This document shows positions 1 to 7,295 of a stretch of DNA of 18,346 bases, piece by piece. Source of the DNA: Thermoflexus sp. (GTDB lineage: Bacteria; Chloroflexota; Anaerolineae; Thermoflexales; Thermoflexaceae); assembly GCF_034432235.1 (NCBI RefSeq), contig NZ_DAOUCJ010000118.1:1-18346 (forward strand). Direction: 5' to 3'. The notes beneath the pieces are model-generated. The model worked only from the letters and a program-made list of their open reading frames with translations, did no database searches and had not been told where the DNA came from. Position numbers and translations under genes: made by a program. Numbering within the stretch: position 1 is the first letter of the stretch; every line of letters starts with the position of its first letter.

Positions 1-3000
1 TCAAGAAGCTGGCAGGGATCCCCGGGGTGATTTCGGTGGTCTCCACGGAGTCCTATCAACCGGTGGAGGCTCCTTGGGATGACGAGGCGAAGCCTCAGCG
101 GGAGCGTCTGAGCGCGAAGGAGATCCGCGCTCTGCTGCAGGAGGGCGGCAAGAGCCTGTTGTTCCAGAAGCTCCGGGAGCTCCGACAGCCGCGCCCCATG
201 CGGCCGCAGCCGGGGAAACCCGATCGTGTCCGGCCGGAGGGGGCCCTCCCATCCGCCGCGCCCGAATCCGGGATCCAGCCGGCCACCGTGAAAGTGAAGG
301 ACATCCATGGCGCCTCCGCGGCCTGGGCCAAGGGCTACACCGGTGCCGGGGTGGTGGTGGCCGTGGTGGACACCGGTGTGGATTTCGGCCACCCGGACCT
401 CCAGGGCACCCAGGCTCGTATTCCCTCGGGCCCCTATGCCGGCTGGCCTTTCGCGTATAACACCCTCTCCGGCGCCTTCTATGCGCTGGACCCCACCCTT
501 ACAATCGGCCCGGATAACTACTGGGATCTGGTGACTCTGACCTGGTTCGCCCACACCCTGCCGATCACTGGAGCCACCTGCACGACCCTCACCTGCACGG
601 CGGCCCTCACCCTCGATTTCACCAATGTGCCGACTTCAACTCTTTCCTTCATCTGGCCGAATCGCTCCAAGAGCAACCAGTATTACTACACGGTGCACCC
701 GGATCTCCACCATCTGGTCGCCGGTAACCTCTTGGGCCTGGGATACGCAGCCACCATCGGCGCCCCCGCCGTCGTCATCGTCGCCGATGAGACAATCGCG
801 GGTGTCTATGACACAGTCTACGTAGACGTGGACTTCGATAGGGATCTCACCGATGAGAAGCCGATGCGCAAGGGCAGCGAGCTGGCGGGGGCCGATCTGT
901 TCAACGCCGCCGGGAATCCCGGAACGGACGGGGTCTGGGATCTCTCCGCCGGGATGCTGACCTGGATCGCCGACGGCGTCAACCCACCGCCGGGCGTCTC
1001 CGCGCTGTATCCCGGTGTTGCGGTGCCCCCCGCCGGGCGCCTGATCGCTTTTGTCGGAGATGAAGAGGGCCACGGCACCAATGTGGCAGGCGACATCGCC
1101 GCCCAGGGCGTGATCACCGACCCCGAATGGGTTGGGCCCATCAACCCGATCTTCGCAGGCGCGGCGAACGTCGGCGGCGCCGGCGGGCCGGTGCTCGCGG
1201 GCATGGCCCCGAAGGCCAAGGTGGCCGCTTTCCAGAACGGCTTTAACCTGCCCTTTGACTCCTGGGCCCTGGCCGCCCTGGGCTTCGATGGCATTCCCAA
1301 CAGCGGCGATGAGGCTCAGATCGTGAACAACTCCTGGGGCGCCAGCCCCACCATCAACGACGGCTGGGACGCCACTTCCCGCTTCGCCCACTGGCTGAAC
1401 AACTACTTCGCGCCCAGCACGGCCTTCCTGGTGGCCACGGGCAACGGCGGCCACGGCTACGGCACCGTCACCGAGCCCGACGGCGGCTCCATCATCGATG
1501 TGGGCGCCAGCACCTCCTACGGTTCCCTGGCTTACTTTGAGCTTGTGAACCCGGACCAGTTCACCTACGGCGATGTGCAGCCCTGGTCCAACCGTGGTCC
1601 TACCACCCTGGGGGACGTGGCGCCGGATGTGGTGGCGGTGGGCGCCTGGGGCACCGGCGCCAACCCGCTGAACCTCTCGCTGAACCTCTCGCTGAACCTC
1701 TATTTCGGCAATGGCCAAGCGGCCTATGATATCTTCGGCGGGACCTCCATGGCCACCCCCATCGCGTCAGGGAACCTGGCCCTGGTCTACCACGCCTTCC
1801 GCGCCAAACATGGCCGCTGGCCGACATGGCAGGAGGCGAAGGCCATCTTCCTCAACGGCGCCCACGACCTGGGCTACGATGTCCTCACCCAGGGGTCGGG
1901 CAACGTGGATGCGAACCGGGCCACCGACATCGCCGCCGGGATGAACTACGGCTACTGGGTGGAGCCGGCCCAGTGGAACCCGGGCAGCTACCGGGGCGTG
2001 GAATATCCATCCTTCCCCGCCATCATGCTGCCTGGCCAGTCCGCTGTGAAGACGTTTACGATCCACAACCCCACCAGCGTGCCCTTCTCGGTGAACTTGC
2101 AGGATGTCACCCTCCAGAAGGTCGCCGAGATCACTTTCACCCTCTCCTTCCCATCCTTTGATCCATCCCCCTTCACCCGCCCGACCTGGGTGACGGATAT
2201 CACCCCGCTCCTCAACACCTACGACCCCGACCTGGTGCGGGCACAGGTGGTCTTCCCTTACCGCGTGTTTGATAAGAACGGGGATTACAGCTACGACAAT
2301 CGTTGGCGAGCCTTCTTCTACGACTGGAAGGACTTGAACGGCAACGGCAAGTTGTGGACAGACATCAACAGCAATGGCTACATTGATTCCTGGTCCGAAA
2401 TTGACCGCGTGCCTTGTCCGCCTCCTCTAAACTCCCTGTATTGCTACGAATATAACCGCTTCACATATAGCTACCCCAGCGGCACCTACCTGGAAGCCAG
2501 CCTGGGCCGGGATAGCCTCTCCCGACGCCACGACGGGGTCTTCTTCGGCGTCCAGCGCCGCACCGGCAGTGACCCGATCACCCTGCAGGTCCGCCTCACT
2601 TTCTACAAGAAAGCGGACTGGGGCTGGCTGAGCCTCTCCGCCTCCAGCGTGAGCCTGCCGGCGAGCGGAGATGCCACCTTCCAGGCCACCCTGTCCGTGC
2701 CCTCCACAGCGCGGCCCGGCGTCTACGAGGGGGCTATCGAGGTGAGCCACGGCCCGCACAAGCACGTGATCCCGGTGGTGGTGCACGTGGCCGCCAGCGG
2801 GCCCACCTTCGACTTCGGAGCTGCCTCCCTGACCGAGCCCATCGGCAACCCGCCTTACGACAACGGCCACCTCTTCGGAGGCTTCGATTGGTCCTGGCGT
2901 TATGAGGCCGGCGATTGGCGGCTCTATTACTTCGACATCCCCAATGGCACCGCCGCCCCGGGCAAGGCGATGATCGTGGATACCCGCTGGGTCACAACCC

Positions 3001-3977
3001 CCACCGACGTGGACACCTGGATCTTCGGCCGCGCCACGGACTTCTACTCCACCCTGGATCCCACCTTCTTCGGCCCGCAGAGTGTCGAGCAGGTGGGTGG
3101 AAGCAATGACACCTACATTGGCAGCGGCCGCTTCGTCTTCAACACCGCCACCGGCGGCCCGCGGGAGATCGTGGCCGGTGAGATCCGGGACGGCCTGGGC
3201 TTCCTGGCGCTGCATAACGTCCTCTACGCCGGCACCCAGCTCGGCGAGCCCCTCGTCGGGGCCGCCTACGCGGTCCAGGCGCTCCCGTTCCCGGTGGTGA
3301 TCACCACGCCGGTCACCTTCGGGAGCTGGACCCAGACCTTCTCCACCACCCGCACGATCCCTGAGGGCATCCAGGTCCTGGCCTTCGGCCTGAGCCAGCC
3401 CACAGTGCTCCTCAACCAGACGGCTGTCCAGGATAATCCCAACAACCCGTGCACGGCCAGCTGGGTGATCTCGCAGACCATCAGCAACGGCGGGCTGCTG
3501 GAGGTGACCACCGCCAGCGGGGTGGCTGGACTCGACATCGACCTGTATGTCTACAAGGACGATGGCGACGGGGTTTTCGAGTGCGGCACCCAGGACGCCC
3601 TGGTGGCTTCTTCCACTACGCCCACGGCGTTCGAGCGGGTCCGCCTGACCCGGCCGCCGGACGGCCGCTACTGGATCACGGTCCACGGCTGGAACGTGCC
3701 CGGCGGAAGCCAGCCTTTCAACATCACCATCAACGCGATCCAGGGCACGGATCTCATCGTCAGCGGTGTGCCGTCCGGGCCGATCGCCGCAGGCAGCCCG
3801 GTGTCCTTCCAGGTGAAGTTCTCAAAACCTGTCACTCCGCCGGCCACTTATTACGGCCTGCTCTTCATCGGCCCGGCCCCCGCTCCCACGGCGTTGCAGG
3901 TTCCGGTCATCGTCCACTTCGTTCCCACCGCGGCGACCATCTATCTGCCGCTGGTGATGAAGAACACCGGGCCATAA
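1..3977 (+). CDS. Large secreted S8 (subtilisin-family) serine protease, 5' end outside window
   Basis: Secreted endopeptidase of the subtilase family. Residues are numbered from the GTG at 27. That GTG is not a credible start: it has no ribosome site, and the frame is open to base 3, reading KKLAGIPGVISV, which matches the end of an I9-type inhibitory propeptide, so the gene is 5'-truncated by the window. Catalytic triad: Asp115 (VAVVDTGVDFGHPDL), His349 (EEGHGTNVAGD) and Ser574 (GGTSMATPIASG); the oxyanion Asn is probably in VATGNGG. The Asp-His distance (234 residues) is very long and implies an inserted domain. After the catalytic domain come beta-rich Fn3-like stretches, two D-x-N-x-N-G-like calcium-type motifs near 769 and 779, and a region at about 1130-1240 resembling a pre-peptidase C-terminal domain (LDIDLYVYKDDGDG, YWITVHG). 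The protein ends in IYLPLVMKNTGP, a C-terminus I associate with Chloroflexota exported proteins. It is probably a monocistronic unit. Family is certain; substrate is unknown. Confidence 0.95.
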   Translation, partial: KKLAGIPGVISVVSTESYQPVEAPWDDEAKPQRERLSAKEIRALLQEGGKSLLFQKLRELRQPRPMRPQPGKPDRVRPEGALPSAAPESGIQPATVKVKDIHGASAAWAKGYTGAGVVVAVVDTGVDFGHPDLQGTQARIPSGPYAGWPFAYNTLSGAFYALDPTLTIGPDNYWDLVTLTWFAHTLPITGATCTTLTCTAALTLDFTNVPTSTLSFIWPNRSKSNQYYYTVHPDLHHLVAGNLLGLGYAATIGAPAVVIVADETIAGVYDTVYVDVDFDRDLTDEKPMRKGSELAGADLFNAAGNPGTDGVWDLSAGMLTWIADGVNPPPGVSALYPGVAVPPAGRLIAFVGDEEGHGTNVAGDIAAQGVITDPEWVGPINPIFAGAANVGGAGGPVLAGMAPKAKVAAFQNGFNLPFDSWALAALGFDGIPNSGDEAQIVNNSWGASPTINDGWDATSRFAHWLNNYFAPSTAFLVATGNGGHGYGTVTEPDGGSIIDVGASTSYGSLAYFELVNPDQFTYGDVQPWSNRGPTTLGDVAPDVVAVGAWGTGANPLNLSLNLSLNLYFGNGQAAYDIFGGTSMATPIASGNLALVYHAFRAKHGRWPTWQEAKAIFLNGAHDLGYDVLTQGSGNVDANRATDIAAGMNYGYWVEPAQWNPGSYRGVEYPSFPAIMLPGQSAVKTFTIHNPTSVPFSVNLQDVTLQKVAEITFTLSFPSFDPSPFTRPTWVTDITPLLNTYDPDLVRAQVVFPYRVFDKNGDYSYDNRWRAFFYDWKDLNGNGKLWTDINSNGYIDSWSEIDRVPCPPPLNSLYCYEYNRFTYSYPSGTYLEASLGRDSLSRRHDGVFFGVQRRTGSDPITLQVRLTFYKKADWGWLSLSASSVSLPASGDATFQATLSVPSTARPGVYEGAIEVSHGPHKHVIPVVVHVAASGPTFDFGAASLTEPIGNPPYDNGHLFGGFDWSWRYEAGDWRLYYFDIPNGTAAPGKAMIVDTRWVTTPTDVDTWIFGRATDFYSTLDPTFFGPQSVEQVGGSNDTYIGSGRFVFNTATGGPREIVAGEIRDGLGFLALHNVLYAGTQLGEPLVGAAYAVQALPFPVVITTPVTFGSWTQTFSTTRTIPEGIQVLAFGLSQPTVLLNQTAVQDNPNNPCTASWVISQTISNGGLLEVTTASGVAGLDIDLYVYKDDGDGVFECGTQDALVASSTTPTAFERVRLTRPPDGRYWITVHGWNVPGGSQPFNITINAIQGTDLIVSGVPSGPIAAGSPVSFQVKFSKPVTPPATYYGLLFIGPAPAPTALQVPVIVHFVPTAATIYLPLVMKNTGP
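1668..1700 (+). repeat. 12-bp tandem repeat inside the protease gene
   Basis: The unit CTGAACCTCTCG occurs twice in a row (1668-1679, 1680-1691), followed by nine more bases of a third unit. It encodes LNLSLNLSLNL, just before the catalytic Ser segment. The unit is a multiple of three, so copy-number change would keep the frame. It looks like a recent slippage duplication in a surface loop. Confidence 0.85.
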
Positions 3978-4001
3978 TCCGGGCCTTTCTCCATCCGCGA
4001 C

Positions 4002-4033
4002 CAGGCGGCGCACCCCAAAGGGTGCGCCGCCTG
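4002..4033 (+). terminator. Hairpin terminator after the protease gene
   Basis: Perfect 14-bp stem (4002-4015 CAGGCGGCGCACCC with 4020-4033) and a CAAA loop, 25 bp after the protease stop. Only a short T-run (CATTTCGG) follows on the + strand, so it is a weak U-tract terminator or a 3' stabilising hairpin. It separates the protease from the sugar operon. Confidence 0.7.
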
Positions 4034-4118
4034 CATTTCGGAAGATCGCCACACGAGACCTCTGGGATGGAAGCGACTCCCCCATCCTGCATCTTACCGG
4101 CGAAGAACCCCCACCCCC

Positions 4119-4147
4119 TTGACAAATTCTTCCCTTTTGAATAAAAT
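4119..4147 (+). promoter_or_regulatory. Sigma70-type promoter of the lacI-led sugar operon
   Basis: Consensus -35 TTGACA (4119-4124), a 17-bp spacer, and -10 TAAAAT (4142-4147), in an AT-rich pocket (about 4110-4275) within an otherwise GC-rich window. Predicted transcription start is near 4154, inside the operator-like palindrome. No other promoter in the window is this close to consensus. Confidence 0.75.
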
Positions 4148-4151
4148 GGGG

Positions 4152-4177
4152 GTGAAAACGTTTTCCCGAACATGTTC
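4152..4177. promoter_or_regulatory. Putative LacI-family operator: two adjacent palindromes
   Basis: Perfect 12-bp palindrome GAAAACGTTTTC (4154-4165) with the central CG typical of LacI/PurR/CcpA-family operators, followed by a perfect 10-bp palindrome GAACATGTTC (4168-4177). Their centres are 13 bp apart. The first sits at the predicted transcription start of the 4119-4147 promoter, where a bound repressor would block initiation. The adjacent lacI-type gene is the obvious candidate ligand, implying autoregulation of the whole operon. Palindromes are seen; binding is inferred. Confidence 0.65.
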
Positions 4178-4182
4178 ACAGG

Positions 4183-4188
4183 TATAAT
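4183..4188 (+). promoter_or_regulatory. Possible second -10 element
   Basis: Consensus TATAAT at 4183-4188. Seventeen bases upstream (4160-4165, GTTTTC) the -35 match is poor and overlaps the operator palindrome. It could be a secondary promoter giving a start near 4195, or chance in an AT-rich stretch. Confidence 0.3.
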
Positions 4189-4275
4189 ATATCAAAACAA
4201 AATAAACCTCCTGTTATTTTTCATTAAATGAATATTTTGTTGAATAATATCGACATTAATTTTATTTCGTTTAAA

Positions 4276-5280
4276 ATGTCTCGGCCGACTTTGAAAGCGA
4301 TTGCAAAACGAGCGGGGGTTTCGGTCGCGACGGTATCGCGGGCGCTGAGTGGACGGGGACGGGTGGAGGAGGCGACCCGGGAGCGGATCCTGCGGATCGC
4401 GGAGGAGCTGGGGTATGCCCCGGATATGGCGGCCCGTAGCCTGGTGCTGCGCCGCACGGAAAACATCGGCTTCCTCATCCATGCCCTCCAATCCCTTTCC
4501 CCTCACACTTTCTACGGCGAGATCCTGACAGCGGTGGAGCGCGAACTGCGCCGCCATCGCTATCATCTCCACTTTGCTACCGTGGAGGATGAGGCGCTCC
4601 CTGCCCTGATCAAGGAGAACCGTGTCGATGGCCTGCTCTTGGTCGGCTGCGATCTGCCAGCCTCCCTGATCCAGACATTGAAAGAGCGCCGCTTCCCACT
4701 GGTGCTGGTCGATAACCACATGCCCGGGGTAGACAGTGTCTTCACCGACAACATCGGTGGTGCCTTCCAGGCCACGACACATCTAATCCGCCTGGGACAT
4801 CGTCGAATCGCTTTCATCACAGAGACCATGGATAACCTGAGCTTTCGGGAGCGGTTTGAAGGCTACCGCCAAGCGCTTGAAGCCCATGGCATATCTTTCG
4901 ACCCCGCACTGGTGGCAGAGGGAGAGCGAGGCCTCGAAGGAGGGTTCCTGGCAACGCGAACCCTTCTACAGCGAGCCAGGCCCACCGCCCTTATCGCGGC
5001 CAACGATCCCACCGCTGCCAGCGCCATACGGGCCATCCGAGCGCATGGCCTGCGGATCCCCGAAGATATCGCCGTGGTGGGCTTCGACGATGATCCCCTC
5101 GCTGCGCACACCGACCCCCCCCTCACCACCATGCGGGTCTTTCGATCCAAAATGGCCGTCCTGGCTGTGGCGCGGCTGCTCGATCTGATGAAGAACCCGG
5201 AGCAGCCTGCCATTCATGTCCGCATCGAAACCCAGTTGGTCGTGCGTGAGTCCTGTGGAGGCTCTCTCACCCCATCCTGA
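4276..5280 (+). CDS. LacI-family transcriptional regulator
   Basis: Sugar-responsive repressor, 334 residues, standard length for the family. Residues 5-26 (TLKAIAKRAGVSVATVSRAL, then SG) are the LacI helix-turn-helix, followed by the hinge around AARSLVLRRT and a two-lobed periplasmic-binding-protein-like effector domain starting at ENIGFLIH; VVGFDDDPLAAHTDPPLTT near the C-terminus is typical. I chose the ATG at 4276 because the in-frame ATG at 4228 would add 16 AT-rich, non-conserved residues. Neither start has a clear Shine-Dalgarno site. It is the first gene of the operon, 16 bp before the solute-binding-protein gene, and the operator-like palindromes at 4154-4177 suggest it represses itself and the transport/hydrolase genes. 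Effector is inferred to be an oligosaccharide or its breakdown product. Confidence 0.93.
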   Translation: MSRPTLKAIAKRAGVSVATVSRALSGRGRVEEATRERILRIAEELGYAPDMAARSLVLRRTENIGFLIHALQSLSPHTFYGEILTAVERELRRHRYHLHFATVEDEALPALIKENRVDGLLLVGCDLPASLIQTLKERRFPLVLVDNHMPGVDSVFTDNIGGAFQATTHLIRLGHRRIAFITETMDNLSFRERFEGYRQALEAHGISFDPALVAEGERGLEGGFLATRTLLQRARPTALIAANDPTAASAIRAIRAHGLRIPEDIAVVGFDDDPLAAHTDPPLTTMRVFRSKMAVLAVARLLDLMKNPEQPAIHVRIETQLVVRESCGGSLTPS

Positions 5281-5296
5281 GGAGAGGAGGTCTGCC

Positions 5297-7108
5297 ATGT
5301 CCCGAGGGTCCAGTATGACGATGGCATGGGTTTTCGCCCTCACAGCGCTGGCCGTATTGCTGAGCGCCTGCGCGCCCACCCCCACGCCATCCCCCGGGCC
5401 AGCCGCTTCCCCTACCCCCGTTGTGATCGAAAAAGTCGTCACCCCCACCCCTGCCCCACGTCCGAAGGAATTCGTGCTGGGCACCGCGTGGGAGGTCCCG
5501 CCTGCCTATCACGGCAACCCCTTCGCCTCCGGCGGGGTCGGTGGGGCATGGTGGTTCGTTTTCCAACCCCTCTTGATCTATGTCCCCGCTACCGGCGAGG
5601 CGATCCCCAGCCTGGCGGAATCTTTCCAGGAAGCCCCGGACCGGATCACTTTCCGGTTGCGCCAGACCGGCTGGTCGGATGGAACGCCCTTCACCAGCAA
5701 AGATGTGTGGGCCTCCTTCGTCCTGATGAAGTTGATGTGGAACTGGCCAGGCGAGGTCGACCGGGTGGAGACGCCCGACGATCGGACGGCGGTCATCGTA
5801 TGGAAGCAACCGCTGGCGAACCCCAGGGCCCTGATCAGCAGCGCCCCCATCCTGGTCAACGCATCGGCTTACGGGAAGTTCGCCGAGGAAGCCGCCAAAT
5901 GGCTGGGCCAGACCGGCCCGGAGGCCGAGGGAGCCCTGAACAAGGTTCGTCAGGAGCTCTCTAACTTCAAGCCGGAGAAGCCCATCGCCATCGGCCCCTT
6001 CCAGGTGGAGACCGTCAGCGCCTCGGAAATGATCTTGTCGAAGAACCCACACCATTACGCCGCAAGCAAGATCCAGATCGATCGCATCCGCTTCCTGCGC
6101 TGGACCTCGAACGAGGTGATGTGGGCGTTCCACCTGGCCGGGGAGCTGGACGCCAGCCACGCGGCTGCCCCGAAGGACGTCGCAGATCAGATCCTGCAGC
6201 GGCAGCCGAAAACGCGACTCCACCTGGTCACGGACCTGTCGGAGTTCGCCCTGCTCTTCAATCTGCGCAAGGCGCCTTTCAACGATGTCCGCTTCCGCAA
6301 GGCCATAGCCTATTTGATCGATCGCGACAAGGTGCGGGAGGTGGCCTATTACGCCGGGCTCACTTCCGCTCCCTACTCCCACGGCGTCCTGAAGTCCTTC
6401 GAGGAGCAATGGCTGGGGAAGGATTTCCTGAGCACCCTCAGTGCCTACGCTCCTGACCCGGCGAAGGCGGAGGCGCTGCTCAAAGAGCTGGGCTGGACGA
6501 AGGGCCCAGACGGTAAATGGCGGGATCCCGCGGGCCGAACCCCTGAGTTTGAGATCCTGGCTCAGGCTGGAGCCACCGATTGGACCCTGGCCGCCGAGGC
6601 GATCGCTACCCAGCTGAACCAGCATGGCTTCCGAGTGCGGACCCGCACCGTCGAGCCCGGCGTGTATCCCACGACGCTCCGGGGCGGCCAGTTCGACATG
6701 GCGATCCAGTTCGGCAGCGCCTGGTGGGGCACGGCCCACCCGCTGACCGGATACTATCGCCTCTATCAGGGAGAGGCGGCAGAATTCACCGGGGCGAAGG
6801 ATCTGATGACCACTGCGAAGGGACCCCAGGGAGAGGACGTGAACATCGCCCAGGCGCTGGATAGCCTGTCGAAGGAGCCGAACTCGGAACGCCAGAAGAC
6901 CATCGTTCGCCAGCTGGCCTGGATCACCAACGAGAACCTTCCGGTCCTCAGCCTGCTGGAAAAGCGTCTGATGATCTTCCACGTCGACGGCGTGCGCGTG
7001 ACCGGCTGGCCGGCCGAGAATGATCCGCTGTGGACAGTGGCTCCCGGCGCGATCGAGCGGTTCTATGCCCACCTGCTCATCGAGGGTATCTTGAAGCCGG
7101 CCCCATAG
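5297..7108 (+). CDS. ABC transporter solute-binding lipoprotein, family 5 (oligosaccharide/oligopeptide type)
   Basis: Extracellular substrate-binding component of a Dpp/Opp-type importer, 603 residues. The start at 5297 follows GAGGAGG (5284-5290) with a 6-base spacer; longer frames reading back into lacI are excluded by this site and by the signal peptide. Residues 1-25 are a lipoprotein signal (hydrophobic core, lipobox LLSAC, acylated Cys25), followed by a Pro/Thr-rich linker. The family-5 signature region FRLRQTGWSDGTPFTSKDVW is clear. Family-5 binding proteins mostly bind peptides, but in thermophiles such as Thermotoga several bind beta-linked oligosaccharides. Here the lacI gene upstream and two glycosidase-family genes downstream favour an oligosaccharide ligand. 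Specificity cannot be read from sequence. Confidence 0.92.
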   Translation: MSRGSSMTMAWVFALTALAVLLSACAPTPTPSPGPAASPTPVVIEKVVTPTPAPRPKEFVLGTAWEVPPAYHGNPFASGGVGGAWWFVFQPLLIYVPATGEAIPSLAESFQEAPDRITFRLRQTGWSDGTPFTSKDVWASFVLMKLMWNWPGEVDRVETPDDRTAVIVWKQPLANPRALISSAPILVNASAYGKFAEEAAKWLGQTGPEAEGALNKVRQELSNFKPEKPIAIGPFQVETVSASEMILSKNPHHYAASKIQIDRIRFLRWTSNEVMWAFHLAGELDASHAAAPKDVADQILQRQPKTRLHLVTDLSEFALLFNLRKAPFNDVRFRKAIAYLIDRDKVREVAYYAGLTSAPYSHGVLKSFEEQWLGKDFLSTLSAYAPDPAKAEALLKELGWTKGPDGKWRDPAGRTPEFEILAQAGATDWTLAAEAIATQLNQHGFRVRTRTVEPGVYPTTLRGGQFDMAIQFGSAWWGTAHPLTGYYRLYQGEAAEFTGAKDLMTTAKGPQGEDVNIAQALDSLSKEPNSERQKTIVRQLAWITNENLPVLSLLEKRLMIFHVDGVRVTGWPAENDPLWTVAPGAIERFYAHLLIEGILKPAP

Positions 7109-7138
7109 CTGGACAATCCCAAAGGGAGCTCTTGGAGT

Positions 7139-7156
7139 GCGGTGCCTGGGCACCGC
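7139..7156 (+). other. Small hairpin after the binding-protein gene
   Basis: Seven-bp perfect stem GCGGTGC/GCACCGC around CTGG. It lies just upstream of the larger 7182-7217 hairpin and may act with it as a 3' stabiliser of the upstream mRNA segment. Confidence 0.45.
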
Positions 7157-7181
7157 CCTTGCACTGCGCTGCGCCGCAAAA

Positions 7182-7217
7182 GGGATAGGCCGGGCGCTCT
7201 CATGCCCGGCCTATCCC
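7182..7217 (+). terminator. Intra-operon hairpin between binding-protein and permease genes
   Basis: Perfect 14-bp stem (7182-7195 GGGATAGGCCGGGC with 7204-7217) and an 8-base loop, followed within 25 bases by T-rich sequence. It lies in the only long gap (187 bp) of an otherwise tight operon. Such hairpins after binding-protein genes are known to give partial termination or mRNA protection, so that binding protein exceeds permease. I see no good promoter between it and the permease gene. Confidence 0.7.
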
Positions 7218-7295
7218 CTGAATGTTTTCATGGGTTGTTTCTTTTCATCAAGGCCGACTGGCGAAGGATGAATAGTGGAAAGGGGCAGAACGCAG

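Noticed and set aside
27..29. GTG as start of the protease
   Set aside because: No ribosome site and the upstream codons continue a propeptide-like sequence, so the gene begins outside the window.
636..1718. 360-codon open frame on the - strand inside the protease gene
   Set aside because: Gly/Ala/Val/His-rich translation typical of antisense GC-rich DNA, no recognisable domain.
2427..3686. 419-codon open frame on the - strand inside the protease gene
   Set aside because: Same shadow pattern; the + frame encodes continuous Fn3-like and PPC-like domains.
4228..4275. 16-codon N-terminal extension of the LacI protein
   Set aside because: AT-rich codons encode Asn/Ile/Phe residues unlike the family; the conserved N-terminus begins at 4276.
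5267..7153. 628-codon open frame on the - strand opposite the binding-protein gene
   Set aside because: Antisense shadow of a high-GC gene. The + strand frame has a lipoprotein signal, ribosome site and family motifs; the - frame has none.
7219..7232. Second copy of the LacI operator (TGAATGTTTTCA) before the permease genes
   Set aside because: Only the GTTTTC half matches, the central CG is missing, and there is no promoter beside it.
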